The notes beneath the pieces are model-generated. The model had not been told where the DNA came from, did no database searches, and saw nothing but the letters and a program-made list of their open reading frames with translations. From Candidatus Poribacteria bacterium (GTDB lineage: Bacteria > Poribacteria > WGA-4E > WGA-3G), in assembly GCA_009841255.1 (NCBI GenBank), contig VXMD01000032.1, positions 62,001 to 126,000 of the forward strand: a stretch of DNA of 64,000 nt, in the 5' to 3' direction. A program made the position numbers and the translations under genes. Below, piece after piece: positions 52,790-61,070 of this stretch (within the stretch, counting starts at the first letter, position 1; the number at the start of each line of letters is the position of its first letter).

Positions 52790-54124
52790 TTAGTGTCCCT
52801 GACCGATCAGCACCAAATCACGGATATCCACCACTTCGTCTCCATTAACATCGGCACGTATCCCGGCACCTTCGTCGCCGAGAAAACGTCCTGCGATTAT
52901 CATATCTTTCATGTTGACGAACCCGTCATTGTTGATGTCTGCGCGTCGCGGTGTAATCGTTGCGAATCCCACATTATTAGCACCGGTTCCAACGTGGTAG
53001 GATCGTAGGAGAGATGCATCTGCAACGTCCATGACGCGAACGAAATCCTGTCCGCCGCCCGACCAGTCAGGTTGCGTGATATAGAGATTTCCGTCCGGTG
53101 CAAAAGTCAATCCCCCCCTGATGGATGTATCTGCATCGTTACTGAAATTCGTAATCATATTGTCTTTATCCCGAATCCAGTCTCGTGCTGCGACATCATA
53201 GATAAGCAAGCCCGGGTTTTGCCAATCGCCCTGGATAAACAACTGGTTTTTTGAATTGAGAGCGAAGGCACCGGGGGTCAGTTTAGGGTCAACTGTTTCC
53301 ACAATCTCATCGGTATTCGCGTCAATCAGAACGAGATTGTCCCGGGTTTTGACGATGATAGTGGCATCGCCATCGTTGAGGATTCCACCTGCGTTTGGCG
53401 GCATCGGAATGGATTTCAATATGACATCCGTCCCTATATCAATGACCGTAACGCTGCTATCGTAATAGTTCACTTTCCGCGCAATCGGATCCCACTCCCA
53501 TGCGGGGTTCGTGACGTAGACTTTGCCGTTGAGGAGCGTGATACCGCTCGGTTTGTTGAAGGAACCCGTGAGGACCTTTGTCACATTGCGATTCGGAATG
53601 TCAACGACATGTACCTCATGCGTTGCGGCACAGGTGACGTATAACTTCTGCTCATTGACCAAAGCGATCTGCTGCGGCGTTGTGCCCGCCTGGATCGGAA
53701 TTTCGCCAACAAACTCTCGATCTTCCAAGTTAATAATATAGATGTTGTCGCCGGAACTTGTTTCGCCAGTGATGGGTAAGTTGAAACTCGTGATATAAGC
53801 GAGATGCCCGTGAATAGAGAGACCAATCGCCCGCCGCCGCAATATCGGATCAAAACCGATACGGAGTATCTCGTTGTCAACAGCCCGTCTCTCACTCGGC
53901 TCATCCAGATCGATAAGAGAGAGAGAAGCGACAATCCCCAAGTCGGGAAATGTCAGGGCATTTACGACAACCGCGATGTCTTGAGATACTGCCTGTCCAA
54001 AAGCGGGACTCACGAGGAGCGTAAAAAGGAAGGCACCGATAAGTAGGAGTGAATAGCACGAGAAGTGCCGCCGATCAACTTTTTTAGACGCGCTTGCAAG
54101 CAGCGCCACTACAACTTTGTTCAT
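52790..54124 (-). CDS. YncE-like beta-propeller protein with a dockerin-like C-terminus, first gene of the B12-switch operon
   Basis: 444 residues. A signal-like segment near 20-45 (YSLLLIGAFLFTLLVSPAFGQA) follows a basic start. The body is a YncE/surface-layer type propeller (HLAYITSFN, KLYVTCAATHEVHVVDIPNRNVTKVLTGSFNKPSGITLLNGKVYVTNPAW, SVTVIDIGTDVILKSIP). The end, RADINNDGFVNMKDMIIAGRFLG and IRADVNGDEVVDIRDLVLIGQGH, is a pair of Ca-binding dockerin-type repeats. ATG at 54124 has GGAGG seven bases ahead. YncE-like proteins are often found with B12 receptors; with the riboswitch a role in corrinoid handling is likely, but the ligand is not shown. Confidence 0.75.
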   Translation of the reverse strand: MNKVVVALLASASKKVDRRHFSCYSLLLIGAFLFTLLVSPAFGQAVSQDIAVVVNALTFPDLGIVASLSLIDLDEPSERRAVDNEILRIGFDPILRRRAIGLSIHGHLAYITSFNLPITGETSSGDNIYIINLEDREFVGEIPIQAGTTPQQIALVNEQKLYVTCAATHEVHVVDIPNRNVTKVLTGSFNKPSGITLLNGKVYVTNPAWEWDPIARKVNYYDSSVTVIDIGTDVILKSIPMPPNAGGILNDGDATIIVKTRDNLVLIDANTDEIVETVDPKLTPGAFALNSKNQLFIQGDWQNPGLLIYDVAARDWIRDKDNMITNFSNDADTSIRGGLTFAPDGNLYITQPDWSGGGQDFVRVMDVADASLLRSYHVGTGANNVGFATITPRRADINNDGFVNMKDMIIAGRFLGDEGAGIRADVNGDEVVDIRDLVLIGQGH

Positions 54125-54144
54125 TAAAGACCTCCGTAATGAAA

Positions 54145-54178
54145 CAAAAAACCCCTGCTTTCATCGGAAAGACAGGGG
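54145..54178 (-). terminator. Riboswitch expression-platform terminator
   Basis: On the minus strand CCCCTGTCTTTC / GAAAGCAGGGG with loop CGAT is followed by TTTTTTG (54145-54151). It lies between the cobalamin aptamer and the start of the first gene, 20 bases before that ATG. A second long-range pairing, GTATCCTGT / ACAGGATAC (about 54200-54275), could be its antiterminator. Confidence 0.8.
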
Positions 54179-54317
54179 AGGAAGCGACACTCTGTGTAAG
54201 GCGTATCCTGTAACTGTGTGAGAGAATTCCATCTCTTATGTCGGAATTTCTATTTTGGTTTGACAGGATACTGTGCTCTGTTCCACCGCTTTCCCGCGAA
54301 AGCAGATGCGTGAAACA

Positions 54318-54490
54318 CGATCCAGGCAGGTCTCCTGACTTTCGATCTTTTGGCGATCCTTCCGCTGCACCTTCCCATCAGTTATTTGACAGTGGTTTTT
54401 TCAGCGGATTCTTGCAATCGTTCACAGTGGCGGGGCCGTGGCGGATTCTCACCGCACTTCCCTATTCTCCGTAATTCGGCACCTGAACCA
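54318..54490 (-). promoter_or_regulatory. Cobalamin riboswitch
   Basis: On the minus strand, in order: TTCAGGTGCC at the 5' side, AGGGAAGTGCGGTGAGAATC, CGCCACGGCCCCGCCACTG (B12 box core with GCCACTG), and GTCAGGAGACCTGCC at the 3' side. This order and these blocks define the cobalamin aptamer. It is followed by a terminator at 54145-54178 and a -10/-35 promoter on its 5' side. High adenosylcobalamin should stop transcription of the operon behind it. Confidence 0.92.
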
Positions 54491-54514
54491 TTCATTTATT
54501 CAAATATACTATAT

Positions 54515-54543
54515 AGTATATCACATTGTGCTATCTTCTGCAA
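54515..54543 (-). promoter_or_regulatory. Promoter for the B12-switch operon
   Basis: Minus strand: TTGCAG at 54543-54538, 17 bases, TATACT at 54520-54515. Transcription would begin near 54508, just ahead of the riboswitch. Confidence 0.6.
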
Positions 54544-54562
54544 ATATTTTTTCAAAAAATAT

Positions 54563-54591
54563 TTGACAACACAAAGCAGATGTGGTATTAT
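54563..54591 (+). promoter_or_regulatory. Promoter for the hisI-trpE-trpG operon
   Basis: TTGACA (54563-54568), 17 bases, TATTAT (54586-54591), on the plus strand, 67 bases before the leader peptide. It is divergent from the B12-operon promoter. Confidence 0.7.
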
Positions 54592-54657
54592 TAACATCAA
54601 ACGTGGATACACTCAAAGATTTGGGACTTATCAACCGTTGTTGAGAAGCAAAAAGTA

Positions 54658-54759
54658 ATGGCATTTTTACGTTCACACTCCAACTTGCATAGCATATCTA
54701 ACCATTGGCATTGGTGGCGATCCAATGGCTTGCAGGGGAGTGTGCGCTCGAACAGATAA
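54658..54759 (+). CDS. trpL: Trp operon leader peptide
   Basis: 33 codons: MAFLRSHSNLHSISNHWHWW then RSNGLQGSVRSNR. Trp at residues 17, 19 and 20 (Trp-His-Trp-Trp at 54706-54717) gives three Trp codons in four, far above chance. His also occurs at 7, 11, 16 and 18. A terminator follows at 54811-54852 and an alternative pairing is present (next feature). Such a peptide lets the ribosome sense charged tRNA-Trp. ATG follows AAAAAGTA, a weak ribosome site. Too short for routine gene finding. Confidence 0.8.
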   Translation: MAFLRSHSNLHSISNHWHWWRSNGLQGSVRSNR

Positions 54760-54852
54760 CTGAAATGGAGATTGAAAATCGTCATTTTTTATTTTTAGGT
54801 CCTGTTGAAGCCTTATGCACACCGACCCCGGCAGCATAAGGTGTTTTTTTTT
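54702..54852 (+). promoter_or_regulatory. Trp attenuator
   Basis: Four pairing regions are visible. 1: CCATTGG (54702-54708, at the Trp codons) with CCAATGG (54722-54728). 2: GGGG-A-GTGTGC (54735-54745) can pair with 3: GCACAC (54817-54822) plus CCCC (54826-54829), an antiterminator. 3 and 4: CCTTATGC / GCATAAGG (54811-54841) then nine T, an intrinsic terminator. The leader stop at 54757-54759 lies 12 bases after region 2, so a ribosome that finishes would cover region 2 and free the terminator, while one stalled at the Trp codons would leave it free. It fits classical attenuation. Confidence 0.78.
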
Positions 54853-54948
54853 GCAAAGTTCGCAGATTAACCCGTAGTATTGGCTGTAGGCGGAAACTCC
54901 CATTCCTGACGCTTGCCGAAGGATTCCGGAAAAATAGCTCCCAAGCTT

Positions 54949-54972
54949 GTAGCCCATAATGTAATAGAAAGC
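54949..54972 (+). repeat. GTAG-family hairpin, decayed
   Basis: GTAG, stem GCCC / AAGC (two pairs), loop ATAATGTAATAGA of 13 bases, in the gap before hisI. The stem is decayed but the loop and head match the family. Confidence 0.45.
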
Positions 54973-55036
54973 GAATTCGAGAGCGTAACGCTAAATCCCT
55001 AACCTACAACCGTTAACCGCAAGGAAAATTAAAAAA

Positions 55037-55417
55037 ATGAAAATTTTATCGGAACTTAAGTATGATCGCGATGGTTTAGTCGCCGCCGTCATTCAAGATG
55101 ACACAAATAACGAGATCCTCATGGTAGGCTATATGAACGCAGAGGCGATAAAGGAAACGCTGAATACAGGGCGCGTCTGTTTCTGGAGCCGTTCCCGCCA
55201 AAAGTTGTGGATAAAGGGGGAGACTTCAGGGCATACACAGACGCTTAAATCCATGGCAGTAGATTGTGATGGCGATGCCCTGCTCATAAAGGTTGAGCAG
55301 AAAGTAGCGGCGTGCCATGTCGGTTATCGTTCCTGCTTCTTTCGAGAAGTTTCCCCCGACGGAGAGTCAACGCAGGTCGTAGGTGAAAAGATTTTCGATG
55401 CAGATGCCGTTTATTAG
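55037..55417 (+). CDS. hisI: Phosphoribosyl-AMP cyclohydrolase
   Basis: 126 residues. LVAAVIQDDTNNEILMVGYMNAEAIKETL, VCFWSRSRQKLWIKGETSGHTQ and AVDCDGDALLIKVEQKVAACHVGYRSCFFRE give the signature, with metal Cys/Asp and the third Cys-His pair. It opens the ring of phosphoribosyl-AMP in histidine synthesis. The start follows AACCGCAAGGAAAATTAAAA. It is the first gene after the Trp attenuator, an odd place for a histidine gene. Confidence 0.95.
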   Translation: MKILSELKYDRDGLVAAVIQDDTNNEILMVGYMNAEAIKETLNTGRVCFWSRSRQKLWIKGETSGHTQTLKSMAVDCDGDALLIKVEQKVAACHVGYRSCFFREVSPDGESTQVVGEKIFDADAVY

Positions 55418-55506
55418 ACTCCGATATTTCGTCGGTTCTTGTATCCTTGCATCCGTTCGAGAATTGCTTGATTCAATTCGCCCATAGTCTCGGTTTTATA
55501 GGAAAG

Positions 55507-55527
55507 CCCTTAATTACCTATTAAGGG
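55507..55527. other. Hairpin in the trpE leader
   Basis: CCCTTAAT / ATTAAGGG, 8 bp, with a loop TACCT. It lies in the 158-base gap between hisI and trpE. No T-run follows on the plus strand, so it is not a clear terminator. Confidence 0.45.
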
Positions 55528-55575
55528 ATGGTTAGGTATTACACACCTGACCGAAACGCAAGGAAAAATTAAAAA

Positions 55576-57078
55576 ATGTATTATCCCACGTTGGAAGATT
55601 TTCGCGAGGCAGCGAAATCCGGAAACACTATACCGGTATACCGATCGATTTTGGCAGATATGGAGACGCCGGTGTCTGCTTTTTACAAGCTGATGCCGGA
55701 TAATTATGCGTTTTTGCTCGAAAGCGTTGAGGGTGGTGAAAACCTCGCGCGTTACTCGTTTTTAGGGAGTCAACCCTCGGTGCTTTTCCATAGTAAAGGG
55801 CCTCAGGTGACAATTGAGTATTTGGAAAAAGGTGAGACCGTCGTTCAGGACTATGAAGATCCACTGCGGGCACTCGAGGAATTGATGCAGAATTACCGAC
55901 CTGTTAACACTGAAGAGTTACCCAAATTTCACGGGGGCGCGGTGGGTTATATGAGTTACGACATGGTGCGCTTCGTGGAGGAACTCCCAGATACTACCGA
56001 AGATGATCTGCAGCTTCCGGATTGCTTCTTCATGATTGCCGAGACGCTCTTGATATTTGATCACGTGAACCACCAGATCAAGGTTGTAGCGAACGCCCAT
56101 ATCGATGGAGATGTGGACGCGGCTTATACGGCTGCACTGACGAAAATTGAGGCATTGATCGAGAAATTGACAGTCGTTTCCGAAGCGCATTTACGGAGCA
56201 AGCGTAGCGATCCCCAGGAAGAGTATGATGAAATCCTATCCGATCCGCAATCGAATTTCACAAAGTCTGGTTATGAAGCCGCGGTTCAGCGCGCGAAAGA
56301 ATACATAACCGCAGGCGACATCATCCAAGCGGTAATCTCACAGCGGTTGAGTTGTCCAGTATTTGTAGACCCATTCGAGGTGTATCGCGCATTGCGAATC
56401 GTCAACCCATCGCCTTACATGTATTATCTGAAACTGGATAGTTTTGATATTGTAGGTGCCTCACCGGAAATGATGGTCAGGGTAGAAGATGGACTCGCGC
56501 AGCATCGCCCACTTGCCGGAACTCGCCCGCGTGGCAAAACAACAGAGGAGGATATTGAGATGGAACGGTCACTCCTCGCGGACCCGAAAGAACGCGCAGA
56601 GCACGTCATGCTCGTTGATTTGGGACGCAATGACTTCGGGCGCGTCTGCAAGTACCATACGGTTGAAGTCACCGATCTCATGATCGTTGAACGCTTCTCA
56701 CACGTGATGCACATCGTTTCACACGTGATTGGGAAACTGCGTGAGCATGTCACGGCTTTCGATGTCATCCGAGCGTGCCTCCCCGCAGGCACCCTTTCAG
56801 GGGCACCGAAGGTTCGGGCAATGGAAATCATTGATGAACTGGAATCGACACGCCGTGGGACCTATGGAGGGGCGGTGGGGTATTTCAGTTTCTCTGGCAG
56901 TGCGGACACAGCGATTACGATCCGAACCGCGGTTATCAAAGACAGCACGGCTTATGTGCAAGCGGGTGCTGGTATTGTCGCGGATTCTGTGCCTGAAACA
57001 GAGTATTACGAAACTGTGAGTAAAGCACGAGCGATGCTCAGTGCTATTGCGTTGGCAGAACAGGGTTTCTTATTGTGA
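55576..57078 (+). CDS. trpE: Anthranilate synthase component I
   Basis: 500 residues, typical. N-terminal IPVYRSILADMETPVSAFYKL and FLLESVEGGENLARYSFLG form the Trp-binding region; the chorismate-binding half has PSPYMYYLKL, AGTRPRGKT, LVDLGRNDFGRV, and LPAGTLSGAPKVRAMEIIDELE with GGAVGYFSF. It converts chorismate to anthranilate with TrpG. Start follows AACGCAAGGAAAAATTAAAA. Feedback by Trp is expected from the LLESxE segment. Coupled in the operon with hisI. Confidence 0.96.
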   Translation: MYYPTLEDFREAAKSGNTIPVYRSILADMETPVSAFYKLMPDNYAFLLESVEGGENLARYSFLGSQPSVLFHSKGPQVTIEYLEKGETVVQDYEDPLRALEELMQNYRPVNTEELPKFHGGAVGYMSYDMVRFVEELPDTTEDDLQLPDCFFMIAETLLIFDHVNHQIKVVANAHIDGDVDAAYTAALTKIEALIEKLTVVSEAHLRSKRSDPQEEYDEILSDPQSNFTKSGYEAAVQRAKEYITAGDIIQAVISQRLSCPVFVDPFEVYRALRIVNPSPYMYYLKLDSFDIVGASPEMMVRVEDGLAQHRPLAGTRPRGKTTEEDIEMERSLLADPKERAEHVMLVDLGRNDFGRVCKYHTVEVTDLMIVERFSHVMHIVSHVIGKLREHVTAFDVIRACLPAGTLSGAPKVRAMEIIDELESTRRGTYGGAVGYFSFSGSADTAITIRTAVIKDSTAYVQAGAGIVADSVPETEYYETVSKARAMLSAIALAEQGFLL

Positions 57079-57105
57079 GAATTTTTAATGAATTGCCCCT
57101 GGACC

Positions 57106-57172
57106 GCGCTCCATTTCATTACACACAAGTTTTCAAACGTCAAAAACGGTAGCCTGCAACAACGGCGCAGAC
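57106..57172. repeat. Head-to-head hairpin pair (REPIN-like) before trpG
   Basis: Minus strand: loop GTAATGAAATGGA with stem GTGT / GCGC (two pairs are G-T) at 57106-57126. Plus strand: GTAG, GCCTGC / GCAGAC, loop AACAACGGC at 57149-57172. Between trpE and trpG. Confidence 0.6.
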
Positions 57173-57236
57173 GGGTTTAAGAAACGCCCATCAACGTCAA
57201 AACGCCGGTTATTTAACCGCAAGGGATCTTTAAAAA

Positions 57237-57800
57237 ATGGTTTTAATGATTGATAACTACGACTCCTTTACCTATAATTTGGTACAGTATTTGGGTGAAC
57301 TTGGTGCTGAATTGGAGGTCCATCGGAGTCGAAAAATAGGATTGGACGCGCTAGATACCCTAGAACCTGAACGGATTGTCATTTCACCGGGTCCTTGCAC
57401 GCCGAAAGAAGCCGGTATATCCAACGATGTAATAAGGCACTTCGCCGGCAAAGTTCCGATTTTGGGGGTCTGTCTTGGTCATCAGTGCATCGGGGACGTA
57501 TTCGGTGGTGATGTCGTTAGAGCGGATCGGTTGATGCACGGCAAAACCTCAATGATTGTACACAATGAGGTCGAACTTTTCGAGGGGTTGAATAACCCAT
57601 TTGAAGCGACGCGCTACCATTCACTGATCGTAAAAAGGGATACATTGCCGGATTGCCTTGAGATCACGGCCTGGACAGATCAGGACGAAATCATGGGGCT
57701 TCGGCATAAAACCCTACCTATTTGGGGCGTGCAGTTCCACCCAGAGTCGATTTTGACGACGGCTGGCAAGAACTTACTCTCCAACTTTTTGGCACTATAG
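57237..57800 (+). CDS. trpG: Anthranilate synthase component II (glutamine amidotransferase)
   Basis: 187 residues. [20 protein letters not shown] opens it; [29 protein letters not shown] with the catalytic Cys; [11 protein letters not shown] with the His-Glu. It supplies ammonia to TrpE; PabA function cannot be excluded. Start follows AACCGCAAGGGATCTTTAAA. The Dph6-like gene follows by 28 bases. Confidence 0.95.
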   Translation: MVLMIDNYDSFTYNLVQYLGELGAELEVHRSRKIGLDALDTLEPERIVISPGPCTPKEAGISNDVIRHFAGKVPILGVCLGHQCIGDVFGGDVVRADRLMHGKTSMIVHNEVELFEGLNNPFEATRYHSLIVKRDTLPDCLEITAWTDQDEIMGLRHKTLPIWGVQFHPESILTTAGKNLLSNFLAL

Positions 57801-57828
57801 ACGTACGAAAAAAATAGAAAGGTTTAAT

Positions 57829-58596
57829 ATGACAAAGCAGATAAACAACGCCACACCTATCCCCGTCTTCGTCTCTTGGTCCTCAGGCAAAGATTCTGCA
57901 TGGGCACTTCATACACTCCGTCAGCAGCCGGAACGCTACGATGTGCGGGGTATTTTTACGACCGTCACAAAGACGTTTGACCGCGTCTCCATCCACTCTA
58001 CGCCGGCATGGGTCCTAAAACAGCAAGCGGAGAAACTCGGCGTGCCATTGTATGAAATACCGATCCCCTACCCTTGCTCCAATGCAATTTACGAAGACGC
58101 GATGCGGAAATTTCTCGCTGAAGTAGAAGCGTTACCCGAACATCTGGGGACCTCGCATTTCGCTTTCGGGGATTTGTTCTTAGAGGACATCCGTGAATAC
58201 CGAGAAGACAAATTACGTGGAACTGGCTTTACGCCGATTTTTCCGGTATGGGGAGAAAATACAACACACCTCGCTGAAAAAATGATCGCTTCTGGCATGC
58301 GTGCTATTCTTACTGCGCTCAACCCTACTAAGGTTCCCGCCGATTTTGCAGGACGCTGGTTCGATGCCGAACTCCTTGCTGATTTACCCGATGGGGTAGA
58401 TCCGCTTGGTGAAAACGGCGAGTTCCATACATGTGTTGTTGATGGACCGATGTTTAGCGAACCTGTTGCCGCGAAACCGGGTAAGGTTGTCCAGAGAGAC
58501 ATTGTTTCTACGAAAGACAGAAATGACAAAATTCACTCAAGCAGAAACACTTCACCCACTTATGTCTACGCTGACGTAGTGTCTCTGGAAGCCTAA
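57829..58596 (+). CDS. Dph6-like ATP-pyrophosphatase 1
   Basis: 255 residues. VFVSWSSGKDSAWALHTLRQQ is the PP-loop (SSGKDS, residues 18-23), and LYEIPIPYPCSNAIYEDAMRKF, FGDLFLEDIREYREDKL, GENGEFHTCVVDGPMF match the diphthine-ammonia ligase family (PF01902-like). Eukaryotic Dph6 amidates diphthine on EF2, which bacteria lack, so the bacterial substrate differs and is unknown. GAAAGG lies ahead of ATG. Likely co-transcribed with trpG. Confidence 0.85.
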   Translation: MTKQINNATPIPVFVSWSSGKDSAWALHTLRQQPERYDVRGIFTTVTKTFDRVSIHSTPAWVLKQQAEKLGVPLYEIPIPYPCSNAIYEDAMRKFLAEVEALPEHLGTSHFAFGDLFLEDIREYREDKLRGTGFTPIFPVWGENTTHLAEKMIASGMRAILTALNPTKVPADFAGRWFDAELLADLPDGVDPLGENGEFHTCVVDGPMFSEPVAAKPGKVVQRDIVSTKDRNDKIHSSRNTSPTYVYADVVSLEA

Positions 58597-58600
58597 TCTG

Positions 58601-59239
58601 ATGAAAGCAGCAGTTCTGTGGACCGGCGGGAAAGATTCTGCCCTCGCATTTCAAGTCTCCTTAAATCTTTACGATATAAGGAGACTTGTCTGTTTTGTTC
58701 CAGCGGATGACCGGCAATTCTATGCCCACCCGACACCACTTATGGAACTACAGGCGCGCAAGATCGGGATCCCCATTGAATTCATGCCTATTGCTGAACC
58801 CTATCGATCCAGTTATCGCCAACAAATCCAAATCCTGAGAGATAACGGAATTGAAGTCCTAATCACAGGAGATATTTCTACTGTAGACGGGATGCCCAAT
58901 TGGATCGACGGTGTTGCGACAAATCTGGTAGGCGTTCATAAACCGTTGTGGGAGTTAGATCGGTATGCTATACTGGACACCCTCATCTCCGAGAAATTTG
59001 AAGTGATCTGTTCGCTTGCTTACAACAAGTTCTTCGTGCCTACAATTGCTGGCAGGCATTTAGATGCGGAACTCATTTCAGAGCTGAAGCAGTTACCCGT
59101 TGATGCCTGCGGTGAGCAAGGCGAATACCACACGTGGGTATTGGATGCCCCGTTTTTCAAGGAGCCTCTACAGTTAAAAGGCATACGTGTCGTTGACGCG
59201 GCGGAATATAGTTATCTAACCTACGAACAAGCGATTTAG
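58601..59239 (+). CDS. Dph6-like ATP-pyrophosphatase 2
   Basis: 212 residues, the shorter partner. VLWTGGKDSALAFQVSL holds the PP-loop (residues 8-13), LITGDISTVDGMPNWID the middle, GEQGEYHTWVLDAPFF the family end. It begins five bases after the first Dph6-like gene, so the two are probably coupled and may form a heteromer or act on related substrates. The gene ends inside the panB stop region on the other strand (4-base overlap). Substrate unknown. Confidence 0.83.
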   Translation: MKAAVLWTGGKDSALAFQVSLNLYDIRRLVCFVPADDRQFYAHPTPLMELQARKIGIPIEFMPIAEPYRSSYRQQIQILRDNGIEVLITGDISTVDGMPNWIDGVATNLVGVHKPLWELDRYAILDTLISEKFEVICSLAYNKFFVPTIAGRHLDAELISELKQLPVDACGEQGEYHTWVLDAPFFKEPLQLKGIRVVDAAEYSYLTYEQAI

Positions 59240-60066
59240 TGCGTTGATTTTAGCCATTTCTGCACTCGCGCAAGTTTATCGGGTGGGATATGTGACGTGT
59301 TCGCGTCTGTAGGAAATGTGCCGTTCGCTACCTCTTTCCTGTATTGGCAGATCGCCTCGAAAGTCAGGTGACTATAATCTTGATAGCGTTTGGCATGTTT
59401 GAGTGGGGGACCTATGCCTAATATATCGTTAATAACGAGGACCTGCCCATCACAGAATCGCCCCGCACCAATACCGATGGTCGGAATACTGAGTCTATCC
59501 GTTATGATTTGACTCACTTCTTCAGTAATTTTCTCAAGGACGATGAGTTTCGCGCCGGCGTCTGCGAGTGCTTCTGCGGCTTCAATAAGGCTTTTCGCTT
59601 TGGCAAAGGTTTTTCCGTGGGTTGATGCCTTGGTCCCGTGGATTTGTGGATTGTGCCCGATATGTGCGCAAGTGTCTATACCCTGTTCGGTGAGTGCAGA
59701 AACAATCGGGACCTTTTCTGGCCCCCCTTCCAATTTAACACCGTCTGCCCCATCCGATATAAAGTGTTTCGCATTCGTGACGGCTTGCGTCACATCGCGA
59801 TCTGCGGCATAAGGCATATCAACAAGAAGGTAAGCGTCTGTCACACCCCGGCGTACCGCTTTAAGATGGTGACGCATATCTCCCATCGTCACCTCTGTCT
59901 CGTTTTTATAGCCGAGAACGTTGGTTCCAACGCTATCGCCGACGAAGACGATATCAATCCCTGCCTCGTCTTGCAAGCAAGCGGTAGGGTAGTCATAGCA
60001 GGTCAGCACAGTAATTGGTTGCCGTTGCTCTTTTTTACTGTGTAGATAAACAATATTTTTTTTCAT
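59236..60066 (-). CDS. panB: 3-methyl-2-oxobutanoate hydroxymethyltransferase
   Basis: 276 residues. PITVLTCYDYPTACLQDEAGIDIVFVGDSVGTNVLGY is the opening with metal Asp, MTYYH-like GDMRHHLKAVRRG, VKLEGGPEKV, THGKTFAKAKSLIEAAEALADAGAKLIVLE, GAGRFCDGQVLVINDILG follow. It makes ketopantoate for CoA. panC is not next to it. Start follows GCTAATTAAAA, a weaker form of the start context. Convergent with the Dph6-like pair. Confidence 0.95.
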   Translation of the reverse strand: MKKNIVYLHSKKEQRQPITVLTCYDYPTACLQDEAGIDIVFVGDSVGTNVLGYKNETEVTMGDMRHHLKAVRRGVTDAYLLVDMPYAADRDVTQAVTNAKHFISDGADGVKLEGGPEKVPIVSALTEQGIDTCAHIGHNPQIHGTKASTHGKTFAKAKSLIEAAEALADAGAKLIVLEKITEEVSQIITDRLSIPTIGIGAGRFCDGQVLVINDILGIGPPLKHAKRYQDYSHLTFEAICQYRKEVANGTFPTDANTSHIPPDKLARVQKWLKSTH

Positions 60067-60150
60067 TTTTAATTAGCCATCAGCCGTCAGCAAAGACCCA
60101 AGCCTCTAAAAACATCCATCTCCCAAGGTCCATCGGAATTAAGAAGACAC

Positions 60151-60175
60151 CATCGTGGAACGTAGTGGAACGATG
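60151..60175 (+). repeat. GTAG-family hairpin, GTAG lost
   Basis: CATCGT / ACGATG, a perfect 6-bp stem, with the 13-base loop GGAACGTAGTGGA. It lies in the gap between panB and sucD, near the stop of sucD. Confidence 0.6.
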
Positions 60176-60183
60176 CCCAGGTT

Positions 60184-61059
60184 TTAATAGCTTAAAAAAT
60201 CTGAAACGGTTTCTCCAATAGTGGCGAGGCTATCGGCAACAGCGATCCCAGCACCCTTGAGTGCCCGAATTTTATCAGCGGCGGTGCCTTGGCCTCCGGA
60301 GATAATTGCCCCCGCGTGTCCCATGCGCTTTCCGGGTGGTGCAGTCTGCCCAGCAATAAAACCGACAACCGGCTTCGTCATTTCATCTTTCACAAACTGC
60401 GCTGCTTTTTCCTCCGCTGTCCCCCCGATTTCACCTATTAAGACGACGGCATGTGTGTCATCGTCCGCTTCAAAAAGTTTGAGGACCTCAACGAAGTTTG
60501 TCCCAATGACCGGGTCGCCCCCGATGCCGACACAGGTGGACTGCCCAATACCGAGCCGCTTTAGTTGATATGCGGCTTCGTAGGTCAAGGTGCCGCTCCG
60601 AGAAACGATCCCAACGTTGCCGGGTGTATAGGCAAACTCGGGCATAACACCGATTTTGCATTCACCCGGTGTGATAACCCCGGGACAGTTCGGTCCGATT
60701 AATCGCGTCGATTTTCCTTGAAGATACGCCTTCGCTTTGACCATGTCGAGAACAGGAATATGTTCGGAAATGCAGACAATCAGTTCAACGCCTGCTTCCG
60801 CTGCCTCCATGACGGAATCTGCCGCGTTGAAGCGTGCAGGAACGAAAACCAAGGAAGTATCCGCGCCTGTTACGGCGACCCCCTCTGCAACAGTGTCATA
60901 CACAGGGATGCCATTCACATCGGATCCACCTCTACCGGGGACCGCCCCTGCAACAATCTGAGTACCGTAAGCCGCACACTGCTCCGTGTGAAAGCGTCCA
61001 GAACGACCTGTGATGCCTTGAACGAGGACTTTTGTATTTTTATTAACGAGTATGCTCAT
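60184..61059 (-). CDS. sucD: Succinyl-CoA synthetase alpha subunit
   Basis: 291 residues. [18 protein letters not shown] and [45 protein letters not shown] are the CoA-binding part; [21 protein letters not shown] holds the phosphohistidine (near 246). It makes or uses succinyl-CoA with ATP or GTP. The beta subunit sucC is normally next to it but is absent here: the neighbour is proS. Start ATG follows no clear ribosome site, and a MITE-like repeat lies immediately upstream. Confidence 0.95.
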   Translation of the reverse strand: MSILVNKNTKVLVQGITGRSGRFHTEQCAAYGTQIVAGAVPGRGGSDVNGIPVYDTVAEGVAVTGADTSLVFVPARFNAADSVMEAAEAGVELIVCISEHIPVLDMVKAKAYLQGKSTRLIGPNCPGVITPGECKIGVMPEFAYTPGNVGIVSRSGTLTYEAAYQLKRLGIGQSTCVGIGGDPVIGTNFVEVLKLFEADDDTHAVVLIGEIGGTAEEKAAQFVKDEMTKPVVGFIAGQTAPPGKRMGHAGAIISGGQGTAADKIRALKGAGIAVADSLATIGETVSDFLSY

Positions 61060-61070
61060 ATTTTTTTATA

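Noticed and set aside
54680-54760. A T-box leader for tRNA-Trp
   Set aside because: No T-box consensus AGGGTGGNACCGCG; the ribosome-based attenuator explains the structure better.
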